Source: an uncultured Coriobacteriaceae bacterium
GTDB taxonomy: Bacteria > Actinomycetota > Coriobacteriia > Coriobacteriales > Eggerthellaceae
Reading direction: 5' to 3'
DNA length: 8,431 nt
Assembly: GCA_900554945.1 (NCBI GenBank)
Contig: USJN01000052.1
Location: 1-8,431 of the forward strand
Part shown: positions 1 through 8,396 of the stretch, piece by piece
Layout of the letters: the number at the start of each line of letters is the position of its first letter
Position numbering within the stretch: position 1 is the stretch's first letter
Translations under genes and position numbers: made by a program
Notes under the pieces: generated by a model
Seen by the model: the letters and a program-made list of their open reading frames with translations, nothing else
What the model was told of the DNA's origin: nothing
Database searches by the model: none

Positions 1-874
1 CCCTGTTGCCGCTATGGTTGGCGACCAATATGACGTAAGCAAAGTCGAAGAGATGCGTGCGTCACTTGGATTGGACGATCCAATCATCGTTCAATTTTGG
101 AACTACCTTGTGAGCATATGCCAAGGTGATTTCGGGACTTCGTACTACTTTAATCAGCCCGCTATCGACATGATCGCGCAGCGTCTCCCGAACACTCTGC
201 TCATCTCGGTCATCGCGCTTATCATCGCGGTGATCTTCGGCGTCGTTTTCGGTGTTGTCTCTGCGAGGAAGCAGAACAGCATCGTCGACTACGTCTTGAC
301 CGTGCTGTCCCTGTTCGGCGTTTCCGCGCCGGTGTTCTGGGTCGGCATCATGCTCGTGCTCCTTTTCTCGGTCACGCTTGGCTGGCTGCCGAGCTATGGC
401 ATGGGATCGATAGAGAAAGACGGCCTCATAGGCTTCATCAGCCACTTGGTGCTCCCCTGCTTCTGTTTGGCCATCATCCCGATGGGCACGTTCACGCGTA
501 TCACCCGATCGTCGATGATCGAGACGCTCGGAAGCGACTCCGTGCGCGCCATGCGTGCCCGCGGCGTGAGCGAGGCGTCCATTACGTGGAAGCATGCGCT
601 CAAAAACGCGCTTCCTCCCATCATCACCGTTATCGCCATTCAGTTTGCCGGCTGCTTCGCGGGCGCTGTCCTTACCGAGAACGTCTTCGCTTGGCCTGGC
701 ATGGGCACCATGATCACGTCGGCGATCGACAACCGCGACTACTCGCTTATCCAGGCGACGGTGCTCGTCGTCGCCATCGCGTTCGTCGTCATCAACCTCA
801 TCACCGACTTGCTGTACATGGTCATCAACCCCAAGGTTGCTGCTGAGGCGAAGAAGGGGGCCAACAATGTTTAA
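1..874 (+). CDS. dppB: Dipeptide/oligopeptide ABC transporter permease, DppB/OppB type (5' truncated by window)
   Basis: This is an inner-membrane permease subunit that forms half of the peptide translocation channel. The reading frame is open to the window edge. The ATG at 14 is internal, because the codons before it (Pro-Val-Ala-Ala) continue the conserved segment that follows the first membrane helix in DppB proteins. About 290 residues are visible; the family is usually 305-340, so roughly the first 30-45 residues and helix 1 are missing. In visible numbering, membrane segments lie near 64-87, 98-122, 143-163, 206-226 and 252-276. The EAA loop that contacts the ATPases is at about 182-207, with R-A-R-G-V-S then the K-N-A-L-P-P end typical of DppB. 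It overlaps dppC by 8 bp. The first ~170 bases carry more A/T-ending codons than the rest. Dpp versus Opp (or nickel) specificity cannot be told from the permease alone. Confidence 0.93.
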   Translation, partial: PVAAMVGDQYDVSKVEEMRASLGLDDPIIVQFWNYLVSICQGDFGTSYYFNQPAIDMIAQRLPNTLLISVIALIIAVIFGVVFGVVSARKQNSIVDYVLTVLSLFGVSAPVFWVGIMLVLLFSVTLGWLPSYGMGSIEKDGLIGFISHLVLPCFCLAIIPMGTFTRITRSSMIETLGSDSVRAMRARGVSEASITWKHALKNALPPIITVIAIQFAGCFAGAVLTENVFAWPGMGTMITSAIDNRDYSLIQATVLVVAIAFVVINLITDLLYMVINPKVAAEAKKGANNV

Positions 875-1811
875 AGAGAAATCGGCAGCTGCGGCGACTT
901 CCGGTGCCGAGATGGAAGTCGTTGACGGCGCTATCACCGAGGCCGCCAAAGAGGCGATGATCCAGAAGGAGCGCAAGGCCAACAGCGCATGGCGCAAGTT
1001 CATCAGGAACAAGTCTGCGGTCATCGGTCTTATCATCGTTATCGTGATGCTCGCGATCGGCATCTTCGCCCCGTTCATCGCGCCGTTCGATCCGAACGCC
1101 ACGTCGATCACCGAGACCTATCTCGAGCCCGGCGTGAACGGCCACATCTTTGGCACCGACGATTTGGGCCGCGACCTGTTCAGCCGCATCGTCTACGGTG
1201 CGCGCATGAGTATCGTCGTCGCCATCGGCTCGACGGTGCTCGGTGGCGTCATCGGCATCATCTTGGGCCTCGTCGCCGGCTTCATGGGCGGTATCGTCGA
1301 CTCGATCATCATGCGCGTCATGGACGGCCTGTTCGCCTTCCCGTTCATCCTCCTGTCCCTGCTTCTGGTCACCATCTTGGGATCGGGTGTGTTCAACGTC
1401 ATCCTCGCGATCGGCATCGGCAACGTGCCGCGGTTTGCACGCGTGGTTCGAAGCAAGGTCATCGTTGCGAAGAACGAGGAGTTCTGCAACGTCGAGCGCG
1501 TGCTCGGCGCATCGAACCTCCGTCTTATGGTGCTCCACATCCTTCCGAGCACGGTGTCCGAGGTCGTCGTCTACGCCACGCTCTGCGTCGGCGGCTCCAT
1601 CATCGCCGAGGCCGGCCTGAGCTTCTTGGGCCTGGGCATCCTCATCCCGACGCCGTCCTGGGGAAACATCCTGCGAGGAGGCCAGACCTGCCTCGCAATC
1701 GCTCCGCATATCGCTACCATTTCGGGCTTGTTCATCTTCGTGGCTGTTATCGGGTTCAACCTGCTCGGTGACGGCATTCGCGACGTGCTCGATCCGAAGA
1801 TGAAGAAGTAG
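867..1811 (+). CDS. dppC: Dipeptide/oligopeptide ABC transporter permease, DppC/OppC type
   Basis: This is the second channel-forming permease of the importer, 314 residues. The ATG at 867 lies inside the end of dppB and is preceded by a GGGGG-containing Shine-Dalgarno at 856-860, six bases upstream. An in-frame upstream start at 837 would lie deep in dppB and has no such site. The protein has a charged cytoplasmic tail of about 45 residues, then the OppC_N helix at 51-73. The OppC hallmark F-G-T-D-D-L-G-R-D is at 95-103. Further membrane segments are near 115-138, 156-187, 231-258 and 280-302. The EAA coupling loop is at about 209-228 (V-L-G-A-S ... H-I-L-P). The conserved G-L-S-F-L-G-L-G stretch (250-257) and the S-W-G motif (264-266) are intact. 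Length and motifs are normal for the family. Its stop is followed after 9 bases by dppD, supporting one transcript. Confidence 0.95.
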   Translation: MFKEKSAAAATSGAEMEVVDGAITEAAKEAMIQKERKANSAWRKFIRNKSAVIGLIIVIVMLAIGIFAPFIAPFDPNATSITETYLEPGVNGHIFGTDDLGRDLFSRIVYGARMSIVVAIGSTVLGGVIGIILGLVAGFMGGIVDSIIMRVMDGLFAFPFILLSLLLVTILGSGVFNVILAIGIGNVPRFARVVRSKVIVAKNEEFCNVERVLGASNLRLMVLHILPSTVSEVVVYATLCVGGSIIAEAGLSFLGLGILIPTPSWGNILRGGQTCLAIAPHIATISGLFIFVAVIGFNLLGDGIRDVLDPKMKK

Positions 1812-1820
1812 GTGAGATTT

Positions 1821-2878
1821 ATGGCAAACGAAGTTAACGGACAGGAAGCAAACGTCGGCTCTGCCGCCAATCCCGAGTCCGAGGTGCTTCTCGATGTGAA
1901 AAACCTCAAGACCTATTTCCATCTCGCGAGCGGCACGGCCCGCGCAGTCGATGGCGTCTCGTTCACCCTTTCACGAGGGGAAACGCTCGGCGTGGTCGGC
2001 GAGAGCGGTTCGGGCAAGTCGATGATGGCGAAAAGCCTCATCCGACTGTTCGAGGCCAACGCGCGCATCGAGGAAGGATCGATCGAGTTTGAGGGCCGCG
2101 ACGTGCTCTCCTTCGGGAAGAAGGAGTTGCGCGACTACCGCGGACGCGATATCGGCATGATTTTCCAGGATCCCATGACCTCGCTCGACCCGGTGTTCAA
2201 AGTCGGGCAGCAGATGACCGAGAACCTGCGCATCCATCGCAACATGAGCAAGGCGGAAGCCCGTGAGGTCGCGATCGCCGCGCTGCGTTCGGTGAACATC
2301 CCGAACCCCGAGGCGCGCTTCAATTCCTACCCGTTCGAGCTTTCGGGCGGCATGTGCCAGCGCGTCATCATCGCCATGGCGCTGTGCTGCAACGCGAAGG
2401 TGATCTTGGCCGACGAGCCCACGACCGCTCTCGACGTTACCGTCCAGGCTCAGGTGCTCCACCTGCTTAAAGAACTGCAGCGCACGAACAACATCGGGCT
2501 TATGATCATCACGCACAACCTGGGCGTGGTGTGGGACGTGTGCGACCGAGCCATGGTCATGTACGCGGGCAAGGTGGTCGAGGCGGCCGACGTGAAGTCG
2601 CTCTACGCTAAACCCATGCACCCGTATACGTGGGGCCTGCTCGATTCCATGCCCTCGCTTTCTTCCGAGCGCAAAGCCGACCTTTCCACGATTCCCGGAA
2701 CGCCGCCTGACCTGCGCCTTACGGGCAAGGCGTGCAACTTCGCCAACCGCTGCCCCTACGCGCAGGACATTTGCAGCAAGGAAGTTCCCGAACTCATCGA
2801 AGTCGAGCCGGGGCATCTCGTCGCCTGCCATAGGCAGACGCTCGATGCACATCTCGAGCGCGTGAAAGGAGGCAAGTA

Positions 2879-2879
<1 letters not shown>
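1821..2879 (+). CDS. dppD: Peptide ABC transporter ATP-binding protein, DppD/OppD type
   Basis: This cytoplasmic ATPase of 352 residues powers the importer by pairing with DppF under the permeases. The start is set at ATG 1821, because AGGTGA (1810-1815) sits five bases upstream. A GTG at 1812 would add three residues but lies inside that ribosome binding site. Motifs in order are Walker A G-E-S-G-S-G-K-S (60-67), Q-loop Gln116, ABC signature L-S-G-G-M-C-Q-R (174-181), Walker B ending Asp198-Glu199 (followed by P-T-T-A-L-D), and switch His232. All catalytic residues are present. From about residue 290 runs the oligopeptide-transporter C-terminal extension (oligo_HPY family) with I-P-G-T-P-P, ending in a four-cysteine pattern at C305, C311, C318 and C336. 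The signature carries a Cys (179) where many relatives have Arg, Ala or Ser. It overlaps dppF by one base. Confidence 0.95.
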
Positions 2880-3922
<1,043 letters not shown>

Positions 3923-3937
3923 TCGATCGACATGTCC

Positions 3938-3974
3938 GGCAGCCCTTCCTTTTGCAAGGTGAGGGCTGCCTTTT
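3938..3974 (+). terminator. Rho-independent terminator after dppF
   Basis: A perfect 9-bp stem pairs 3938-3946 (GGCAGCCCT) with 3962-3970 (AGGGCTGCC). It continues through a T-G wobble and a bulged T into CCTT (3948-3951) pairing with AAGG (3956-3959) around a TTGC loop. TTTT follows at 3971-3974. The short T-run suggests termination may be incomplete. It lies 15 bases after the dppF stop and 16 bases before the pepT ATG. Confidence 0.85.
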
Positions 3975-3980
3975 GAATGA

Positions 3981-3990
3981 GAGGAGACTT
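3981..3990 (+). promoter_or_regulatory. Ribosome binding site that fixes the pepT start
   Basis: GAGGAG (3981-3986) lies four bases before ATG 3991. The reading frame is open well upstream through the terminator hairpin and into dppF, so this site and homology to PepT decide the start. No promoter fits between the terminator and this site. Confidence 0.8.
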
Positions 3991-5229
3991 ATGGAACCGG
4001 TTGAAGAGCGTTTTCTTCGCTATGTGAGGATCAATACCCAGTCCTGCGCTGGCCAAGAAGCCATCCCGAGCACTGCTTGCCAATGGGATCTTGCGAACCT
4101 GCTGGTCGAGGAGCTTCGTGCCCTTGGTGTGGAAGACGCGAGCGTCGATGAGCACTGCTATGTGATGGGCCACATCCCCGCCAACCTTCCCGAAGGCGCC
4201 ACCGCTCCGGCTATCGGTTTCATCTCCCATATGGACACCGCCACCGAGACGAGCGGCGAGGGCGTGAACCCTCGCATCGTCGAGAACTACCAGGGCGGCC
4301 CCATCGTCATCAACGAGGAGCTCGGCATGGTGCTCGACGAGGAGCACTTCCCCACGCTTTCGAAGCATATTGGCGACGACCTTATCGTGACTGACGGCAC
4401 CACGCTGCTCGGCGCCGACAACAAGGCGGGCGTGGCTGAGATCATGTCGCTCGTGGAGTATTTGCACGAGAATCCTGACACTCCCCACGGACCGCTTTCC
4501 ATCGGCTTCACCCCTGATGAGGAGGTGGGTCGCGGTGCCGATCTCTTCGATGTGGAGAAGTTCGGTGCCGAACTTGCCTACACGGTCGACGGCGGCGAGC
4601 TCGGCGAGCTCGAGTACGAGAACTTCAACGCCGCGAGCGCCGTCGTGAAGATCACGGGCAAGGTGGTCCACCCCGGCTCCGCGAAGAACCGCATGCGTAA
4701 CGCCGCGCTTCTGGCCTGCGAGTTCGCCTCGCTTCTTCCCGCAACCGAGATTCCCGCGACCACCGAGGGCCGCGAAGGGTTCTTCCACCTGGGCTCCATC
4801 GAGGGCGATGTCGCGACGGCCACGCTCGACTACATCATTCGCGACCACGATCGCGAGCGCTTCGAGGAACGCAAGCGCATCATGGAGCAGGCGGCGGCGC
4901 TCATGAACGCCCGCTACGGCTGCGAATGCGTCGAGCTTTCCATCACCGATCAGTACTACAACATGAAGGAGCAGATCCTGCCGCACATGGAGCTCGTCGA
5001 GCTTGCGCGCGAGGCGATGGAGGACACGGGCATCGAGCCGCTCATCATCGCCGTTCGCGGCGGCACCGACGGCGCACGCCTTTCCTACATGGGTCTTCCC
5101 TGCCCCAACCTGTGCGCAGGGTGCGAGTATGCCCACGGGCCCTTCGAGCATTGCTCCGTACAGGCGCTCCAGAAGATTTCCAACATGCTGGTCGCCCTCG
5201 TCCAGAAGTTCGTGAAGCCTGTGGCATAG
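3991..5229 (+). CDS. pepT: Peptidase T (tripeptide aminopeptidase, M20B)
   Basis: This cytoplasmic di-zinc aminopeptidase releases the N-terminal residue of tripeptides, completing use of imported peptides. It has 412 residues, against about 408-410 for characterised PepT. Zinc ligands match the Salmonella enzyme with shifts of only 2-4 residues: His80, Asp143 (bridging, in G-A-D-N-K-A-G), Glu178, Asp200 and His382. The catalytic Asp82 (H-M-D-T) and general base Glu177 (T-P-D-E-E-V-G) are intact. The lid/dimer domain covers about 210-320, with K-V-V-H-P-G-S-A-K at 224-232. The C-terminal R-G-G-T-D-G-A-R-L-S (356-365) is diagnostic for PepT over other M20 enzymes. It has ten cysteines, four of them (C371, C375, C378, C388) close to zinc ligand His382, where relatives mostly have Gly or hydrophobic residues. 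It follows the dppF terminator closely and is separated from the next peptidase gene by 65 bases with no clear promoter or hairpin. Confidence 0.95.
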   Translation: MEPVEERFLRYVRINTQSCAGQEAIPSTACQWDLANLLVEELRALGVEDASVDEHCYVMGHIPANLPEGATAPAIGFISHMDTATETSGEGVNPRIVENYQGGPIVINEELGMVLDEEHFPTLSKHIGDDLIVTDGTTLLGADNKAGVAEIMSLVEYLHENPDTPHGPLSIGFTPDEEVGRGADLFDVEKFGAELAYTVDGGELGELEYENFNAASAVVKITGKVVHPGSAKNRMRNAALLACEFASLLPATEIPATTEGREGFFHLGSIEGDVATATLDYIIRDHDRERFEERKRIMEQAAALMNARYGCECVELSITDQYYNMKEQILPHMELVELAREAMEDTGIEPLIIAVRGGTDGARLSYMGLPCPNLCAGCEYAHGPFEHCSVQALQKISNMLVALVQKFVKPVA

Positions 5230-5280
5230 CGCCAACCCTCTTCGGTAGCAGAGACACCTTTCGTTGAAGCGGTATTGCTG

Positions 5281-5287
5281 AAGGAGG
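5281..5287 (+). promoter_or_regulatory. Ribosome binding site of the M20 peptidase gene
   Basis: AAGGAGG is a near-perfect Shine-Dalgarno. Two ATG codons follow in tandem at 5295 and 5298; the first, at seven bases, has the better spacing and is taken as the start. The product would differ by only one residue. Confidence 0.8.
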
Positions 5288-5294
5288 CAATCGA

Positions 5295-6518
5295 ATGATG
5301 GAATGTGACGAGCGATCGGCGCGAGAGCGCGCTTTTGCCGAGAAGCTTGCGCGCATGATTCGCGTGAGGACGGTCCAGGAGCCGGGCAACGCGCAGTCCT
5401 TCGAGGATTTCCACGCTCTCCTGGAAGAGCTGTTCCCCGCCGTTTTCGAACGGTGTGAGATCAAGATGTTCGGAAACGATGGGGGGAGCCTGCTCTTCTG
5501 CTGGCGCTCTGCGTGCACTGACGAGGAAAAACAGCCTGCTCTGCTCCTTATGAGCCACCAGGACGTCGTCGATGCCGATGGCCCTTGGACCCATGAGCCC
5601 TTTGGCGGGGAAATCGCCGAAGGTCGCGTCTGGGGGCGTGGTGCGCTTGATATCAAGGGCAATCTCCTGTGCATCCTGCAGGCTCTTGAGGAGCTTATCG
5701 AGGCGGGCTTTTCCCCTGCCTTCGATATTTACGTCGCCTCGAGTGACTGCGAGGAAATCGGCGGCAACGACCTTGTGCCGAACTATCTGAAAGAGCAGCA
5801 GGTCGACATCGACCTGCTCGTCGACGAGGGTCCCTGCGTCGTCCGCGGCAAGGACGGCTCGCTCATCGCGCAGGTGGCCGTGGCCGAGAAAGGCCAGGCT
5901 ATCTTCAAGTGCAGTGCTTTCGGGCCGGGCGGCCACGCCATGAACGTTGGCAAGAACACGCCGCTTGTGCGCTTGGGTGCGTTCATGGCCGAAGTCGATG
6001 CCGCGAACCTGTTCGAGGGCGATGCGCGCCCCGACCTTCTCGACGCGTCGGGTACCACCGTCGCGTTCACCATGGCGGGCGCGTCAAGTGTGCCCAATGT
6101 TGTCCCGCGCGAGGCGTGGGCAGTGTGCGACGTGCGCCTGGCTCCTGGCCGGACGGCGGAATCGGCGCGCGTTGCCCTCGAGATCATTGCCAAGCGCCAC
6201 GATGTCGAGGTGACGCTTGGCAAGAGCACGCCGCCAAGTCCTGTCTCGGATACGAGCGGGTATGCATACGCCCAGGTCGAACGTGCGATTTCTTCGGTGT
6301 ATCCCGAAGCGGAGCCGCGTGCGGTCCTGCTCTCGGGCGGAACCGACACCAAACATTTCACCGAGGTCGCACCGTGCTGCATCCGTTTCACGCCGATGAT
6401 CTTCTCGGCGGAGCAGACCGCGACCATCCACGGAATCGATGAGAACATCGATTGCGCTGCTCTGCCCTTCGGGGTCGACTTCTTCAAGACGCTAATCGAG
6501 GAGAGGATGAGCCGATGA
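5295..6518 (+). CDS. M20 family metallopeptidase, carboxypeptidase S/PM20D1-like
   Basis: This is a 407-residue soluble zinc hydrolase of the M20 superfamily. The metal-site residues are visible: His88 and Asp90 (M-S-H-Q-D-V-V), bridging Asp119 (W-G-R-G-A-L-D-I-K-G), catalytic Glu153 and ligand Glu154 (C-E-E-I-G-G), Asp177 (L-V-D-E-G) and His379 (T-I-H-G-I-D-E-N-I). G-P-G-G-H (210-214) marks the lid domain. The W-T-H-E-P-F-G-G-E-I stretch (98-107), V-D-E-G, and S-G-G-T-D-T-K-H-F (347-355) resemble yeast carboxypeptidase S and animal PM20D1 rather than PepT, DapE or ArgE. Members act on dipeptides, on C-terminal residues, or on N-acyl amino acids, so the substrate is not settled; the neighbours favour peptide breakdown. 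There is no signal peptide, unlike CPS1 and PM20D1. It is cysteine-rich (12 Cys), including Cys152 just before the catalytic pair where Asp is common. Its end overlaps pepF by ATGA. Confidence 0.88.
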   Translation: MMECDERSARERAFAEKLARMIRVRTVQEPGNAQSFEDFHALLEELFPAVFERCEIKMFGNDGGSLLFCWRSACTDEEKQPALLLMSHQDVVDADGPWTHEPFGGEIAEGRVWGRGALDIKGNLLCILQALEELIEAGFSPAFDIYVASSDCEEIGGNDLVPNYLKEQQVDIDLLVDEGPCVVRGKDGSLIAQVAVAEKGQAIFKCSAFGPGGHAMNVGKNTPLVRLGAFMAEVDAANLFEGDARPDLLDASGTTVAFTMAGASSVPNVVPREAWAVCDVRLAPGRTAESARVALEIIAKRHDVEVTLGKSTPPSPVSDTSGYAYAQVERAISSVYPEAEPRAVLLSGGTDTKHFTEVAPCCIRFTPMIFSAEQTATIHGIDENIDCAALPFGVDFFKTLIEERMSR

Positions 6519-8323
6519 CTTCAACGAATTGCAACTCGAATGTGGATACCTCGCGCCAGTGGAGCCTCGATGCGCTCTACAAAGGCTTCGATGACGAGGC
6601 GTATGTGAAAGACTGCGAGAAGTTTTCCCAGCTCATCGATGAGTATATTGCGGCGCTTGAACCGATCGAGCGCGGCGAGCGAACCTTCGACGTTAAGGCG
6701 CTCTGCGAATTTATCAAGCGCGAAGAGGAGCTGTGGCTGATCGGCAAGGACCTTCACGAGTTCACCTATCTGCGCAGCGCCGTCGATGCGGGCGACAAGC
6801 AGGCCCTCTCGGCGATGGCCGCTCTGCGCAAGGGTTACGGGAAGATGGCGCGTCCGAGCCTCTTCGTCCGTCGCTGCACGGCGGGTCTTGAGCTCACCGA
6901 GGAAGATTTTGCCGCGTCTCCCCTCCTCGCTGACTATCGTTTTGTGATCGGGCAGATGAGGCTCGAGGGCGCTCACCAGGGAAGCTCCGATGCGGAGGAC
7001 GTTTTCGCCCGCATACAGGGGTGCGCGGGAGATGCGTGGATCGACCTGCGTTCGAGCCTGGTCGGTTTCGCGACCGCGCCGCTCGATGGGAAGGAACTCA
7101 CGCTCACCGAGCTGCGCAACCTTGCCCGTTCGACCGATGCGGAGACGCGTAAGAAGGCCTTCGATGCCGAAATCGAGTGCTCAAAAGCCATCTCGGTGGG
7201 CGTTGCCGCATCGCTTAACGGCATCAAGGAACAGGTCATCCTGCAGTCGGAGATGCGCGGGTTCTCCTCCCCGCTCGATATGGCGCTCTTCCAGTCGCGG
7301 ATGAGAAGCGAGACGCTCGACGTGCTGTGGGAGGTCGTGTCGGAGCATTTGCCGACGCTTCAATCCTACCTCAAGCGCAAAGCGGAGATCCTTGGGCACG
7401 AAAACGGTCTTCCGTGGTGGGATTTCTTCGCCCCGGTCGTGAGCGAATTGTCGGATGCCCCCTCGTTTACCATTGAGTCGGCGCGCGCGTACCTGGTCAA
7501 GCACTTGGGGAGCTTCTCTTCCGAGCTCGGCGAGCTTATCGAGCGAGCCTTCGACGAGCGTTGGATCGACTTCGACCCTCGCCCAGGAAAGAGCGGCGGC
7601 GCCTTCTGCCGGAACCTCTCCAACCAGCGTCAGAGCCGTGTGCTCACCAACTTCGACGGCACGCTGCGCGCGGTCGACACGATCGCACACGAGCTCGGGC
7701 ACGCCTTCCATGGGCAGCAGATTGAAACGAAACGACCGCTGAACAGGTGCTATACCATGCCTGTTGCCGAGACGGCCTCGAACTTCGACGAGCTTATGCT
7801 CATGAGCGCCGCTATCGAGGAGGCGAAGACGACCGAGGAGCGCATCGCGCTTTTGGACGCGAGGCTCTCGGATGTTGCTCAGACGGTGTGCGATATCTTC
7901 TCGCGATTCCTTTTCGAGAAGTCCGTCTTCGAGCAGCGCGCCGAGAAGTACCTCGTCGCCGAGGACCTCTGCCACTTGATGGAGGATGCCCAGAAGAAGG
8001 CGTACGGGACCGCCCTCGACGCCGAGACACTTCACCCTTACATGTGGGTGAACAAGGTGCACTACTACATGACGACGCTCAGCTACTACAACTTCCCCTA
8101 CACGTTCGGCCTGCTGCTTGCGCACGGGCTGTATGCGCGCTATCAGGAAGTGGGCCCGTCGTTTGTCGAGTGCTATAAGGCGTTCTTGAGCGCCACGACG
8201 ACCGATACGGTCGAGGGGGCGACAGCCGTTGCCGGCGTTGACGTGACGACACGCGAGTTCTGGGAGAGCAGCTTTGAGGTGATCGAGGCCCAGGTCGCCG
8301 AGTTCCTGAAGCTCACCGAGTAA
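6515..8323 (+). CDS. pepF: Oligoendopeptidase F (M3B zinc metallopeptidase)
   Basis: This cytoplasmic endopeptidase cuts medium-length oligopeptides into pieces that PepT and the M20 enzyme can finish. It has 602 residues, normal for PepF. The start is ATG 6515 in an ATGA overlap with the preceding stop; GAGGAGAGG (6498-6506) precedes it, and an open frame from 6452 is only the shadow of the upstream gene. The N-terminal helical region (about 1-200) includes the PepF-type W-S-L-D-A-L-Y start. The catalytic domain carries H-E-L-G-H (392-396): His392 and His396 bind zinc and Glu393 is the base. The third ligand is probably Glu419 in P-V-A-E-T-A-S-N-F-D-E. A Tyr-rich substrate-binding segment (H-Y-Y-M-T ... 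Y-Y-N-F-P-Y-T-F-G, about 516-531) is intact. It has 11 cysteines and no signal peptide. It is the last gene of the cluster, before a long hairpin. Confidence 0.95.
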   Translation: MTSTNCNSNVDTSRQWSLDALYKGFDDEAYVKDCEKFSQLIDEYIAALEPIERGERTFDVKALCEFIKREEELWLIGKDLHEFTYLRSAVDAGDKQALSAMAALRKGYGKMARPSLFVRRCTAGLELTEEDFAASPLLADYRFVIGQMRLEGAHQGSSDAEDVFARIQGCAGDAWIDLRSSLVGFATAPLDGKELTLTELRNLARSTDAETRKKAFDAEIECSKAISVGVAASLNGIKEQVILQSEMRGFSSPLDMALFQSRMRSETLDVLWEVVSEHLPTLQSYLKRKAEILGHENGLPWWDFFAPVVSELSDAPSFTIESARAYLVKHLGSFSSELGELIERAFDERWIDFDPRPGKSGGAFCRNLSNQRQSRVLTNFDGTLRAVDTIAHELGHAFHGQQIETKRPLNRCYTMPVAETASNFDELMLMSAAIEEAKTTEERIALLDARLSDVAQTVCDIFSRFLFEKSVFEQRAEKYLVAEDLCHLMEDAQKKAYGTALDAETLHPYMWVNKVHYYMTTLSYYNFPYTFGLLLAHGLYARYQEVGPSFVECYKAFLSATTTDTVEGATAVAGVDVTTREFWESSFEVIEAQVAEFLKLTE

Positions 8324-8330
8324 AAGAGAA

Positions 8331-8396
8331 GCGCCCTCGGAGGGTTGTTCCCCGCGTTCGGCAGGGGTCCCTCTGAGGGCGCATTGCATTGTTGTT
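8331..8396 (+). terminator. Long hairpin terminator at the end of the peptidase cluster
   Basis: GCGCCCTC (8331-8338) pairs with GAGGGCGC (8375-8382). The stem continues through a G-T wobble and GAGGG (8340-8344) with CCCTC (8369-8373), giving about 14 pairs. After an internal loop, CCCCGC (8350-8355) pairs with GC-A-GGGG (8361-8367, one bulged A) around a GTTCG loop. The following tract (8383-8396) is T-rich but interrupted. On the opposite strand the hairpin is followed by TTCTCTTTT, so it may also stop transcription coming from the right. It starts 7 bases after the pepF stop. Confidence 0.75.

Noticed and set aside
837..866. Upstream in-frame start for dppC.
   Set aside because: It lies inside dppB without a ribosome binding site, while ATG 867 has a G-rich one at good spacing.
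1812..1820. GTG at 1812 as the dppD start.
   Set aside because: It falls within the AGGTGA ribosome binding site of ATG 1821 and lacks a good site of its own.
825..1922. Minus-strand open frame of 365 codons opposite dppC.
   Set aside because: The translation is mostly Asp/Arg/Glu/His repeats, the mirror of hydrophobic codons in dppC.
5230..5294. Search for a promoter or terminator between pepT and the M20 gene.
   Set aside because: Only a 4-bp CTCT/AGAG pairing is visible and there is no convincing -35/-10 pair; only the AAGGAGG site is supported.
6452..6514. Upstream in-frame start for pepF.
   Set aside because: It lies inside the M20 gene; ATG 6515 gives the usual PepF N-terminus, a ribosome binding site and an ATGA overlap.
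7181..8389. Minus-strand open frame of 402 codons opposite pepF and through the end hairpin.
   Set aside because: It is the codon-bias shadow of pepF. It starts beyond the terminator hairpin and shows no family motifs.
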